Positions 36,717 through 44,597 of a DNA stretch of 59,205 nucleotides are shown one piece after another. The number at the start of each line of letters is the position of its first letter. The stretch's first letter is position 1. The stretch is from an uncultured Anaerolineae bacterium (GTDB lineage: Bacteria > Chloroflexota > Anaerolineae > Aggregatilineales > Phototrophicaceae). The stretch spans positions 1 through 59,205 of the forward strand of contig CALKJO010000019.1 in assembly GCA_937995825.1 (NCBI GenBank), read 5' to 3'. A model generated the notes under the pieces. That model did not search any database, had not been told where the DNA came from, and worked only from the letters and a program-made list of their open reading frames with translations. A program made the position numbers and the translations under genes.

Positions 36717-37320
36717 GACCCCGCGCAATGACGAGACGATTCACGCCATCCCGCTGCCGAAGCGCCCTGAGAACGGATGGCTGGCATGGCTGGCGACCGT
36801 CGGCTATCTGAGCGCTGAACACAGCCCGGATGCCGCGCTGACAATCCGGCTTGCGCCCGGCCGCGCTGGCGTGCGCTGGGCGCTCGCCTGTACCTGGGGG
36901 CGGCATGAGGAGTCGGTCTCGGATCAGCCCGATCTGAGCGCCGGACTGCGAGCATTATGGCAGGTCGTCAGCGCCAATCATCATATTTTCAAATCCGATG
37001 AAGCCGTGTTCAAAAGTCCAATGCATTATCGCGATAATCAGTGGCTCGACCGCCGGACGCTGGAGACGCTCGACCAGCTGATTGCGCTGAACAACGCTGC
37101 CTTCAAAACAGCATGGCAGATCATCATCGTCTATCAGGCGCTCGACAACCCGCATCTGCGGGTGCAGGCGCGCCTAGTGGCGAAAGGCAGCGACATCCAG
37201 AGCGGGGGACGCGGCGCATCGCTGGGTGATGCCTGCCGCAGTCTCGTCAGAAACGCCGCAGCGCACTATGCCGCTGTCTCGCGGCACCAGATCGAGAGCT
37301 TTTTTGCAGACGGATTGTGA
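36703..37320 (+). CDS. Unknown protein translationally coupled to the Clp-type ATPase
   Basis: A 205-residue soluble-looking protein that I do not recognise. It starts with TTG inside the end of the Clp-type gene (14-base overlap), with AGGAGG eight bases before it, a strong case for this start. Features: Pro-rich first 20 residues, WLAWLATVGYL, a hydrophilic centre, and an amphipathic DNQWLDRRTLETLDQLIALNN helix region; no signal peptide, membrane helix or cofactor motif. Tight coupling suggests an adaptor or partner of the ATPase, which is inference from position only. The phosphohexomutase gene follows 12 bases later. Confidence 0.75.
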   Translation: MPPPETPRNDETIHAIPLPKRPENGWLAWLATVGYLSAEHSPDAALTIRLAPGRAGVRWALACTWGRHEESVSDQPDLSAGLRALWQVVSANHHIFKSDEAVFKSPMHYRDNQWLDRRTLETLDQLIALNNAAFKTAWQIIIVYQALDNPHLRVQARLVAKGSDIQSGGRGASLGDACRSLVRNAAAHYAAVSRHQIESFFADGL

Positions 37321-37332
37321 GGAGAATCCTGC

Positions 37333-38751
37333 ATGACCCAAGTCAATACCACGATCTTCCGAAAGTATGACATTCGCGGCACGGTCACCGGCGATACCCC
37401 CCAGCTCACCCCCGAGCTGGCGCGCCTGGTCGGCAAAGCGCTCGGCACGTACTTGCCCAAAACCTTCGGCACGGATCGCATCTTTGTGGGGATGGACAAC
37501 CGGCTCACGTCACCGCCGCTTCAGCAGGCGCTGATGGAGGGCGCTGCGTCCACCGGGCTGAACGTGACCGACATCGGCGCAGTGCTGACGCCGACGGTCT
37601 ATTATGCGTCCGCCAGCTATCATGGGACGGGCGCGGGCGTGATGATCACCGGCAGCCATCTGTCCACGCAGTACAACGGCATCAAGATGGCGTATGGCGC
37701 ACAGGCGCTGGCGGATCAGCAGATTCAGGACTTGCTCAAGATCATCCAGGAGGATGCCTTCGCGGTCGGGCGCGGCACAATCGATACCGACTACGACATG
37801 ATCAACCGGCACATGGCGGCGATCCAGAGCAAAGTGAAAATGGCGCGCCCGCTCAAGGTTGTGCTGGACGCGGGCAACGGCTTATCCGGCACGTATGTCC
37901 CAACAGTGCTGCGCAATCTGGGGCTTGAGGTTGAGTGTCTCTACTGCGAGTCGGACGGCACATACCCGAATCACCTGCCCAACCCTGAAGACCCCTCCAC
38001 CACCAAAGATTTAGAAGCGAAGGTCATCGAGATCGGGGCGGATGTCGGCTTAGGATTCGACGGTGACGCGGATCGCTGCGGCTTCATCGACGAACATGGG
38101 CATCACATCGCGGCGGATCGCCTGCTGGCGCTGCTGGCGCGCGACCTGCTCTCGCGGCATCCGGGCGCGTCCATCGTCTTCGATGTCAAGGCATCGCAGG
38201 CGCTGCCGGATGAGATTCGCAAGTACGGCGGCGTCCCGGTGATGTGGAAGACCGGTCACAGCCTGATGAAGCGCAAGATGCACGAGATCGGATCGCCGTT
38301 GGGTGGTGAGGTCAGCGGGCATCTGTTCATCGGCGAGGACTATTACGGCTTCGATGATGCGCCGCTGGTGGCGCTCAAGGCGCTGCAAATCTTCTCGCAG
38401 TCGGATAAGTCGGTCTCGGCGCTGTTCGATGAAATCCCCAAGCTGGTGGCGACGCCGGAGATCATCCTGAGCGCGCCGGACAATGTGAAGTTTGCCATCA
38501 TCGAGGAGATCACGCAGGAATTGTCGGGCAGGTATGAGGTGGTCACGCTCGACGGCGTGCGTGCGATGTTCCCGAATGGGTGGGGCGTGGTGCGCGCCAG
38601 CAACACACAGCCGGCGGTCACGCTGCGCTTTGAGGCGTATACCGCGCCCGATCTGGTTGAATACATGAACATCTTCAAGGCGCTGCTGGACAAGCATCCT
38701 GAGATCAAGCAGGATGAGTTCCTGGCGCAGATGGCGAAATTCAGCAGGTAA
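37333..38751 (+). CDS. Phosphomannomutase/phosphoglucomutase family protein
   Basis: A 472-residue alpha-D-phosphohexomutase of the ManB/AlgC type. It opens FRKYDIRGT, has the phospho-Ser loop MITGSHLSTQYNG (Ser with SHL-S in place of the common SHNP), the metal-binding DGDADRCGF, the sugar-binding GGEVSGH and the phosphate-binding RASNTQP. It interconverts 1- and 6-phosphates of mannose or glucose, feeding sugar-nucleotide synthesis; the polysaccharide cluster that follows on the other strand would be a user. GAGGAG precedes the ATG by eight bases. Confidence 0.92.
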   Translation: MTQVNTTIFRKYDIRGTVTGDTPQLTPELARLVGKALGTYLPKTFGTDRIFVGMDNRLTSPPLQQALMEGAASTGLNVTDIGAVLTPTVYYASASYHGTGAGVMITGSHLSTQYNGIKMAYGAQALADQQIQDLLKIIQEDAFAVGRGTIDTDYDMINRHMAAIQSKVKMARPLKVVLDAGNGLSGTYVPTVLRNLGLEVECLYCESDGTYPNHLPNPEDPSTTKDLEAKVIEIGADVGLGFDGDADRCGFIDEHGHHIAADRLLALLARDLLSRHPGASIVFDVKASQALPDEIRKYGGVPVMWKTGHSLMKRKMHEIGSPLGGEVSGHLFIGEDYYGFDDAPLVALKALQIFSQSDKSVSALFDEIPKLVATPEIILSAPDNVKFAIIEEITQELSGRYEVVTLDGVRAMFPNGWGVVRASNTQPAVTLRFEAYTAPDLVEYMNIFKALLDKHPEIKQDEFLAQMAKFSR

Positions 38752-38769
38752 TGTAAATCGGGATAAAGA

Positions 38770-38792
38770 GGTGGGCGCGCTGCGCGCCCACC
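38770..38792. terminator. G+C-rich hairpin between convergent genes
   Basis: Perfect 10-bp arms (GGTGGGCGCG and complement) with a 3-base loop in the 109-bp gap between the convergent phosphohexomutase and glycosyltransferase genes. No U-run follows. Position and stability suggest a two-way terminator. Confidence 0.55.
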
Positions 38793-38860
38793 CGCCCGCT
38801 GTCTGCGATGAGGCTGACTTGCTGGCAGGGGGTGCTTAGGTATCCAGCGTTTGGGGATCG

Positions 38861-40009
38861 CTACAATTGTCGAGCTGCAATCACGGCTTCGTAGTCGCTT
38901 TTCAGCCGTGCCGCAATCCTGAGTGGATCATGCCAGCGCTCAACATAGGCGCGGCTTCGCCGTCCAACTTCGCTGAGTTCGCTTCGCCGCGTCGTCGTCC
39001 AGGTTTTCAGCACGTCGTAGAGCGTGTTGGGCGCGGCATTGATGACAGGCAGTTCAGCGCGCATTTGCGGGGGGAGAAAATCGAGATCGTCCTCGCGCAG
39101 ATAAGCAATGACCGGCTTGCCGAGCGCCATCAGCTCAACCGCCAGCGCGCCATACCAGCCCGCTAGGAGCTGATCGATCAGCATATCAGCACGTTCGTAA
39201 AGGCGTTGTGCCTCTCTGTGCTGCATTTTCTCGACTAGAATGAGTTCAAGCGCGACTCCCTCTGACCGCAGGCGCTCAACTGCCTCCAACACATACCGCG
39301 TGCCTTTCACACCGCGATGAGAAGGCGCGTGCAGCACAACCAGCGGCTGGCTGGGATCAGATGGCGTGGAAACCGGCTGCCACTCGCGCGGATCGACGCT
39401 GGCATAGGGCAGAAACTGGGCTTGCGCAGGTAGAACATAGAGCAGATCGGGGTTGAGCGCGTAAATCAAATCGGCATAGCGCGCCACGCGCGCAATGTTG
39501 GCGCGCTTGAGCGCGTCCGTTTCGGCGGTGTAATAATGCGGCTCAACTTCATAGACGAAATGGATCGGAAAATGCGCCCGGCAGTAATCACCCTGGCGCG
39601 CATCGTCGCCCTGATAGGTCATGGCAATTACTTTGCCGAAGCGCTTCAGCAGCGGCAGATCATGCGGACGGACGATGCTCGTGTAGAGTTTGTATGCCAT
39701 CCGAATCGGAAAGCTGTATTCTCGGTAATAGTCCCGAGCCACAGGCATGATTGTCTGTCCGAAGTTGAAATGAATCACATCAAAGTTGCGCAGTGCCATC
39801 CACAATAATCGCCAGCGCGCGATTTCGAGCGTCAATCGGCTTGATCCATTCGGCAGCATGACTTTGTCCGCTGGGTAGCCTAAATAGTGCGGCGTGAACA
39901 TGATCGACTGACTGACCAGCCCCAATGAACGTTCGGCGCGAGCGATCTGCTGCGGATTGCCGGCGATCCCATGGGGGCAGTGGAGGACACGTAAGTTAGG
40001 TTGCTTCAC
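38861..40009 (-). CDS. Glycosyltransferase (GT4-like), polysaccharide cluster
   Basis: A 382-residue GT-B type protein. The C-terminal donor-binding half has LVVLHAPSHRGVKGT, a VELILVEK-like strand (ALELILVEK), DMLIDQLLAGWYG and AVELMALGKPVIAYL, the E-x7-E-like region of GT4 enzymes. It shares this whole block with the glycosyltransferase at 43309-44577, so the two are paralogues. It would add a sugar to a lipid-linked glycan on the cytoplasmic face of the membrane. Last gene of the minus-strand cluster, 4 bases after the epimerase gene. Confidence 0.85.
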   Translation of the reverse strand: MKQPNLRVLHCPHGIAGNPQQIARAERSLGLVSQSIMFTPHYLGYPADKVMLPNGSSRLTLEIARWRLLWMALRNFDVIHFNFGQTIMPVARDYYREYSFPIRMAYKLYTSIVRPHDLPLLKRFGKVIAMTYQGDDARQGDYCRAHFPIHFVYEVEPHYYTAETDALKRANIARVARYADLIYALNPDLLYVLPAQAQFLPYASVDPREWQPVSTPSDPSQPLVVLHAPSHRGVKGTRYVLEAVERLRSEGVALELILVEKMQHREAQRLYERADMLIDQLLAGWYGALAVELMALGKPVIAYLREDDLDFLPPQMRAELPVINAAPNTLYDVLKTWTTTRRSELSEVGRRSRAYVERWHDPLRIAARLKSDYEAVIAARQL

Positions 40010-40013
40010 TGTT

Positions 40014-40898
40014 TCAGCTCACCCCGCAGTTCTGGGATTTCAACGTCTCTTCGCATAATTTGAGAACACCCTTCTCAAAGGTCACGCTAGGCGTGAAGAG
40101 CCTGGCTTTCATCAGCGCGATATCCGCGATCAAGTGGCTGGGTTTTGCGTCCGTCTGAACTACGAACACAGGGTCGCGGTGTAAATGCTGCGCGATGATG
40201 TTCGCAATGGTGCGCAGACTGACCACTTCAGCACCGGCAACATTGATGGTATAACTTCCATCCAGCAGCAGCGAACGCGCCATCGCCTCGACGGCATCGC
40301 TGATATGGGTTGGATTGATGCAGATGCCCTCCTCGCCTTGCAGCGTGACTGCGCTCCCGCTGCACACAGCTTGAACCAGGCGAGGGATCAACATCGTAGA
40401 TGACTGGCGCAGTCCGTAAACAAAGAAAAAGCGCCACACCGTTGTCTGCATGATCCCGCTGTACGCATTGACAAGCTGTTCAGCCGCGATTTTCGAGGCA
40501 GCATAAAATCCGGACGGCACAACCGGATCGGACTCGGTCACAGGTTGTTCGCCGCCCTTGTAAACGCTGCCAGTGGAAGCCAGACAAAAGCGCCGCGCCC
40601 CTGCCGCCCGCGCATATTCGAGCAGTGCAAAGGTGCTGTGAACGTTCACGTTGTAAATATCATGCGCCCGTTCAGGAAAGGCGCGATAATGGCGCGACTG
40701 CGCCAGATGGATCACGGCATCGATCGCACGCGGCAGACCCGCCTGAGCAAGGGGCTGCGTCAGATCATGGACGATCCAGCGCACGCCTGGCGTGTCCAGC
40801 GGCTGGCGTGCCAGCGCGTAAACCTCATGCTCAGCTGCAAGGCGCTCGATCAAATGACTGCCCATAAAGCCGGCTGCTCCACTGACCACAACCCTCAC
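40014..40898 (-). CDS. NAD-dependent sugar epimerase/dehydratase (extended SDR)
   Basis: A 294-residue short-chain dehydrogenase of the extended type. The NAD(P) loop is SGAAGFMGSHL at the N-terminus, with a STGSVY active-site Ser strand and the catalytic FYAASK (YxxxK). Substrate-binding TTVWRFFFVYG follows. It probably modifies a nucleotide sugar for the adjacent glycosyltransferases; the exact reaction is not readable. Its ATG overlaps the flippase stop by four bases. Confidence 0.88.
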   Translation of the reverse strand: MRVVVSGAAGFMGSHLIERLAAEHEVYALARQPLDTPGVRWIVHDLTQPLAQAGLPRAIDAVIHLAQSRHYRAFPERAHDIYNVNVHSTFALLEYARAAGARRFCLASTGSVYKGGEQPVTESDPVVPSGFYAASKIAAEQLVNAYSGIMQTTVWRFFFVYGLRQSSTMLIPRLVQAVCSGSAVTLQGEEGICINPTHISDAVEAMARSLLLDGSYTINVAGAEVVSLRTIANIIAQHLHRDPVFVVQTDAKPSHLIADIALMKARLFTPSVTFEKGVLKLCEETLKSQNCGVS

Positions 40899-42355
40899 AA
40901 TGCCGCTCCTTTCCTGATCCGTCGCAGGATATCAAACACGGCGGTCCACTCACGCTGGGTGATCACGCCGCTTATGCATAACAATCCGAAATATAGCAGA
41001 CAAGATCCGCCGCTGAGCAGGACTCCGATCATCAGCTCCGTTTCTGGAAACAGAAGTGGCGCGATGCTGAACCCAAGCGTGAGCGCAGTGACTTTCACAA
41101 TCCGCGACACCTCATACTGAACCACCCACAGCCGCTGGGACACCAAGGTGTAAGCAGCCGTCAGAAAGAGATAAGCGGCGGTGGTACTCCATGCCGCCGC
41201 CAGCAGCCCAAACTGCGGGATGAACAGCAGGTTGAGACCGACGTTGAGGACAGCTGCCAGCCATGAGAACAGCGTGAAATATTCCGTCCGGTTTTTCAAA
41301 GTGATGCTGATCGAGGTCACTTGTGTGCTGGCATAGGCGACAAACGCCAGCGCCAGCGGCGCAACCGCAGTCGCAGCCATGAGATAGGCATCGGTCGAAA
41401 GCACGCGAATGATCGCCTCGGCGAAAGCGCTGACGCCGACGGACAGAACGCCAAACAGCGTAAGAAAATACGTGAGCATCTGTCCAAAAATCCGCCCCGC
41501 GCTTGCCGGATCGGTTTCGTAGAGCAGCACTGCGCGTGGAATCCATGCCTGACCCAATGCGCCGTGGAGAAAACCGAGGAAGCTTGCGATCTGGCTCGCC
41601 ACCGCATATAGTCCAACCTGACTGAAATCCGCAAGCTGCCCTAACAGGATGCGATCTGAACTTGCAAACACCCAGTATGCCAGAGAGACCGGGACGAGGG
41701 GGACGCCATAGCGCAGCAGTTCCCGCAGGTGTGGCAGCGAGATGTGCGGCTGCAGCAGGTCGCGTATTGTCCACAAGCGGATGGGAAACATGATCAGCGC
41801 CGCCGCCAATCCACCCGCTAGAATACCTGCCACGCCCCATTCTAGCACGATCACGCCGCCGACGCTCAAGCCGATGCTCAGGACAGCGGCAGTCACATTC
41901 CAAAAGACGAACTGGCGCGTCTGAAAGCGGTTTCGCAGCGCCTGCGCGCACATCGCATTGATCAGACCGACCGGCGCGGTAAGCAAGGACAGGATGACCA
42001 GCGGCGCCAGACTCGCGTCCTTCAGCGCCCATTCCGCAGTCGGCTCGCTGAATATAAGGCAAAGCATGACCAGCGCGCCGCTCCACAGTGCGAGGAAACC
42101 GAACCAGGTCGATGTAATCGTCTTGCGTTCAGCGTCCGTTTTTGCAGCGAGAAAATAGCGCGCATAAGCGCTGTCCCCGCCCAGCGCCAGGATCGCGCCG
42201 AGCAGCCCGACTCCGGTGATCAGCGTATTCCATGTGCCGTAATCCGCTGTAGACAGCGCGCGCGAGTAAATCGGCAGGGTGATAAAAGCGCTCGCTTTGA
42301 TCAACAGATCAGCGATGCCATAGGCAAGAAAATCACCGAGGAATCTGCGAATCAA
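40895..42355 (-). CDS. Lipid-linked polysaccharide flippase (MOP family, Wzx-like)
   Basis: A 486-residue membrane protein with about fourteen hydrophobic helices. The start, FLGDFLAYGIADLLIKASAFITLPIYSRALSTADYG split over the first two helices, is the classic opening of polysaccharide flippases of the MATE/MOP superfamily. It would move a lipid-linked oligosaccharide across the inner membrane. It lies inside the glycosyltransferase cluster, downstream of the methyltransferase by 36 bases. Confidence 0.93.
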   Translation of the reverse strand: MIRRFLGDFLAYGIADLLIKASAFITLPIYSRALSTADYGTWNTLITGVGLLGAILALGGDSAYARYFLAAKTDAERKTITSTWFGFLALWSGALVMLCLIFSEPTAEWALKDASLAPLVILSLLTAPVGLINAMCAQALRNRFQTRQFVFWNVTAAVLSIGLSVGGVIVLEWGVAGILAGGLAAALIMFPIRLWTIRDLLQPHISLPHLRELLRYGVPLVPVSLAYWVFASSDRILLGQLADFSQVGLYAVASQIASFLGFLHGALGQAWIPRAVLLYETDPASAGRIFGQMLTYFLTLFGVLSVGVSAFAEAIIRVLSTDAYLMAATAVAPLALAFVAYASTQVTSISITLKNRTEYFTLFSWLAAVLNVGLNLLFIPQFGLLAAAWSTTAAYLFLTAAYTLVSQRLWVVQYEVSRIVKVTALTLGFSIAPLLFPETELMIGVLLSGGSCLLYFGLLCISGVITQREWTAVFDILRRIRKGAAL

Positions 42356-42391
42356 AATCGTCCCTTGCCGATCAAAAAGAAGGTATGCCGA

Positions 42392-43297
42392 TTAGGCATC
42401 ATTTCGTGCTGCTTTTACAAAGATGTTCCCCTGTTCGTCCGGTCTTGTCTCAACAACAAGGTCAAGCTGCGCCTGCTTCAACCAGCGCCGCAGTTCTGAG
42501 ATGTCCGGGCGAAACGAATGAAACGCATTGTATGCACCAGGCGGTACGGGCAGTGAGTTCAGATATTCGACGCGAGGATCAGGCGGAACCAGATCATCTT
42601 TTCTGAATTGTTTTGTCAATCGGCGTAAGAACTCCTCGAACTCAAGCCGGCGAAGCATGGTCAATGCGTTGGACAGTTTCCGAACCAGAACCGGTTGGCT
42701 GTCCTGAGAAACCGATTCAACATGTTCGCTGAACCAAATGGTTGTGACGCCGCCAGGTTTCAGTACCCTGAAGGTCTCAGTAAGCACTTTTTCAGCGTCA
42801 AGGAAATGATCAATCGATGTTGCGAACAGGACATGATCGAATGTCTCATCTCGGAAGGGCAGGTATTCGCCAACTGCGTAGACGAAAGCGAATGCGCGGT
42901 CACTGCTTCCGGGCAGAGGATCAATGCCGACGAATCGACCCGGATAGCCCTGCGCATAGGACGGGACAGCCTGAGGTCCGCAGCCGATGTCCAGTACCGT
43001 TCCACGCATCTGACTAAAGTCCTTGAACCGCCTGACATCCTCGCGTTCTCCGACGGAGAGATTGGTCTCAGGCAGCAGCGTATAACTGATCTGACCGTTG
43101 TCCTGTAGTTTTTGCCACAAGTCTGCTTTCGCCTGAATATCCTGATCAGGAAAAGGAGAGGGAATCAGATTGAAAAAGCCATCGGCGTAACGATAGACAT
43201 AGCTGCAGTGACTGCACGCGCCTGTCCCGTTTGCCTTGATAGCATCGATGGGCAGTTCATGATGGCAAACCGGACATACCAGCAGGTCTTCGATCAT
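42392..43297 (-). CDS. SAM-dependent methyltransferase with N-terminal zinc ribbon
   Basis: A 301-residue protein. The N-terminus holds a Trm112-like zinc ribbon (LLVCPVCHHELP, CSHCSYVY), then a Rossmann methyltransferase of the class I type: VLDIGCGPQAVPS, an acidic VGIDP strand end, FDHVLFATSIDHF and LKPGGVTTIWF. It may methylate a sugar or lipid carrier intermediate in the polysaccharide pathway; that role rests on gene context. Normal length for such fusions. The gene sits 11 bases downstream of the second glycosyltransferase. Confidence 0.88.
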   Translation of the reverse strand: MIEDLLVCPVCHHELPIDAIKANGTGACSHCSYVYRYADGFFNLIPSPFPDQDIQAKADLWQKLQDNGQISYTLLPETNLSVGEREDVRRFKDFSQMRGTVLDIGCGPQAVPSYAQGYPGRFVGIDPLPGSSDRAFAFVYAVGEYLPFRDETFDHVLFATSIDHFLDAEKVLTETFRVLKPGGVTTIWFSEHVESVSQDSQPVLVRKLSNALTMLRRLEFEEFLRRLTKQFRKDDLVPPDPRVEYLNSLPVPPGAYNAFHSFRPDISELRRWLKQAQLDLVVETRPDEQGNIFVKAARNDA

Positions 43298-43308
43298 TCT
43301 TCACTCCT

Positions 43309-44577
43309 TCAGGATGGCAGCCGGCTGTCAACCAGCGGGTGTTGAACGAGAGGCAGACGGCGGTTATAAGTGGACTTGAGCGGGTGAAATAAATTGATCA
43401 AATCGACTTCTTTGCCATGCACAATGCGATCATAGATCGCGCCGAACATATACTGAGCGCAGGTAAATGAATGATACTTTTCGACATAGGCGCGTCCCGC
43501 GCGCCCTAACTGTTCGCGCAGCGTTGGATCAGTGACCAAGACACGAAGGTTGGCTTTCAATGTCTCTACAGTCGTAGACAAAATCGGACATTCATTGAGA
43601 AATGCATAACGCCGAAACACACGCAGATACTCACCTTCTAGGTTTGCCATCACAGGAAGTCCTGACGCCATCCCTTCGATTGCGCCCAAGGCATAGCCGG
43701 TAGCGATGAACTGATCTGCAAGAATATCGACCTCCTGCATCACTTCACGAACGCGCGTGTTGGGCACGCGCTCTAACATCACCAGTTCGACATGCAGTCC
43801 TTCCGCTTGGAGTTCCTCAACTGCCTGAATAAGAAACTCTGTCCCCTTGAAACCGCGATGATTGGGCGTGTGAAGAACGCGAACCACGCTCGATTTGCCA
43901 TCGGCGCGCGAATAGCTGTGTTTTGCCTGCCACAGGGTCTCGTCGATGACGAAGGGTGATTTTGTCAGCACATCCCATCGTCCAATTCCCTCCATCATCA
44001 TGCCAGCGATCACGATTGTCGCGTGCCGCGTCCAATAGGCAACCTGTGCGCGGATGCGAGCTTCATCCTTGGCAGCTTGAGGGTAATTCGTGAGCAGTCC
44101 ATGCCGGAGCGAAAAATCGCAGACTGCCGAGTAGATGTAAGCGTCCGCCCCGTAGGGAATCACGACCGTTTTAATGTCTGCCCATTTGAAAAGGAAGGCT
44201 TCAGCGCGCCACAGCGGCGTGTTTCCCAGCGCGCTGCCGGAGAAAGGGATATGCACGACAGCGGCATTGCGGATGATGTAGAGGAAGGCAAAGTAGCTGG
44301 AGAAAAAACGAAGAAAACGGGAAAAGCCGCCCCATTTTGGCACTAAGTCATGAAAATACAGGTCGAAATCGGACTGCTGATTGATCGGATAAAACGTGAT
44401 CATGAGCGTTTTCGATGGATAGCCCAGCGATTTCACCGCCGCTGACCAGTATTTGTTATTCATGAGCGGGACGGGTCCCCAAATCATTTCCCGCCGTCGT
44501 TTAGGGATGATCAGAGCTATTAGGATAATTAACGGAAAAACCATCACGAGAGCAATTGAACGCAGCAGCGACTTCAT
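43309..44577 (-). CDS. Membrane-anchored glycosyltransferase, paralogue of the 38861-40009 enzyme
   Basis: A 422-residue GT-B protein. One N-terminal membrane helix (SIALVMVFPLIILIALII) followed by KRRRE suggests an inner-membrane anchor with the catalytic part in the cytoplasm. The C-terminal half has VRVLHTPNHRGFKGTEFL, VELVMLERVP, DILADQFIATGYALGAIEGMASG and LPVMANL, parallel to the other glycosyltransferase in this cluster. G+C is slightly lower than in the adjacent metabolic genes, common for surface-glycan genes. Substrate unknown. Confidence 0.85.
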   Translation of the reverse strand: MKSLLRSIALVMVFPLIILIALIIPKRRREMIWGPVPLMNNKYWSAAVKSLGYPSKTLMITFYPINQQSDFDLYFHDLVPKWGGFSRFLRFFSSYFAFLYIIRNAAVVHIPFSGSALGNTPLWRAEAFLFKWADIKTVVIPYGADAYIYSAVCDFSLRHGLLTNYPQAAKDEARIRAQVAYWTRHATIVIAGMMMEGIGRWDVLTKSPFVIDETLWQAKHSYSRADGKSSVVRVLHTPNHRGFKGTEFLIQAVEELQAEGLHVELVMLERVPNTRVREVMQEVDILADQFIATGYALGAIEGMASGLPVMANLEGEYLRVFRRYAFLNECPILSTTVETLKANLRVLVTDPTLREQLGRAGRAYVEKYHSFTCAQYMFGAIYDRIVHGKEVDLINLFHPLKSTYNRRLPLVQHPLVDSRLPS

Positions 44578-44597
44578 GCCTCTTTCCTCGGCTTAAA

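Noticed and set aside
35841..36728. 295-codon minus-strand frame over the Clp-type gene
   Set aside because: Antisense shadow of the conserved NBD2 coding sequence.
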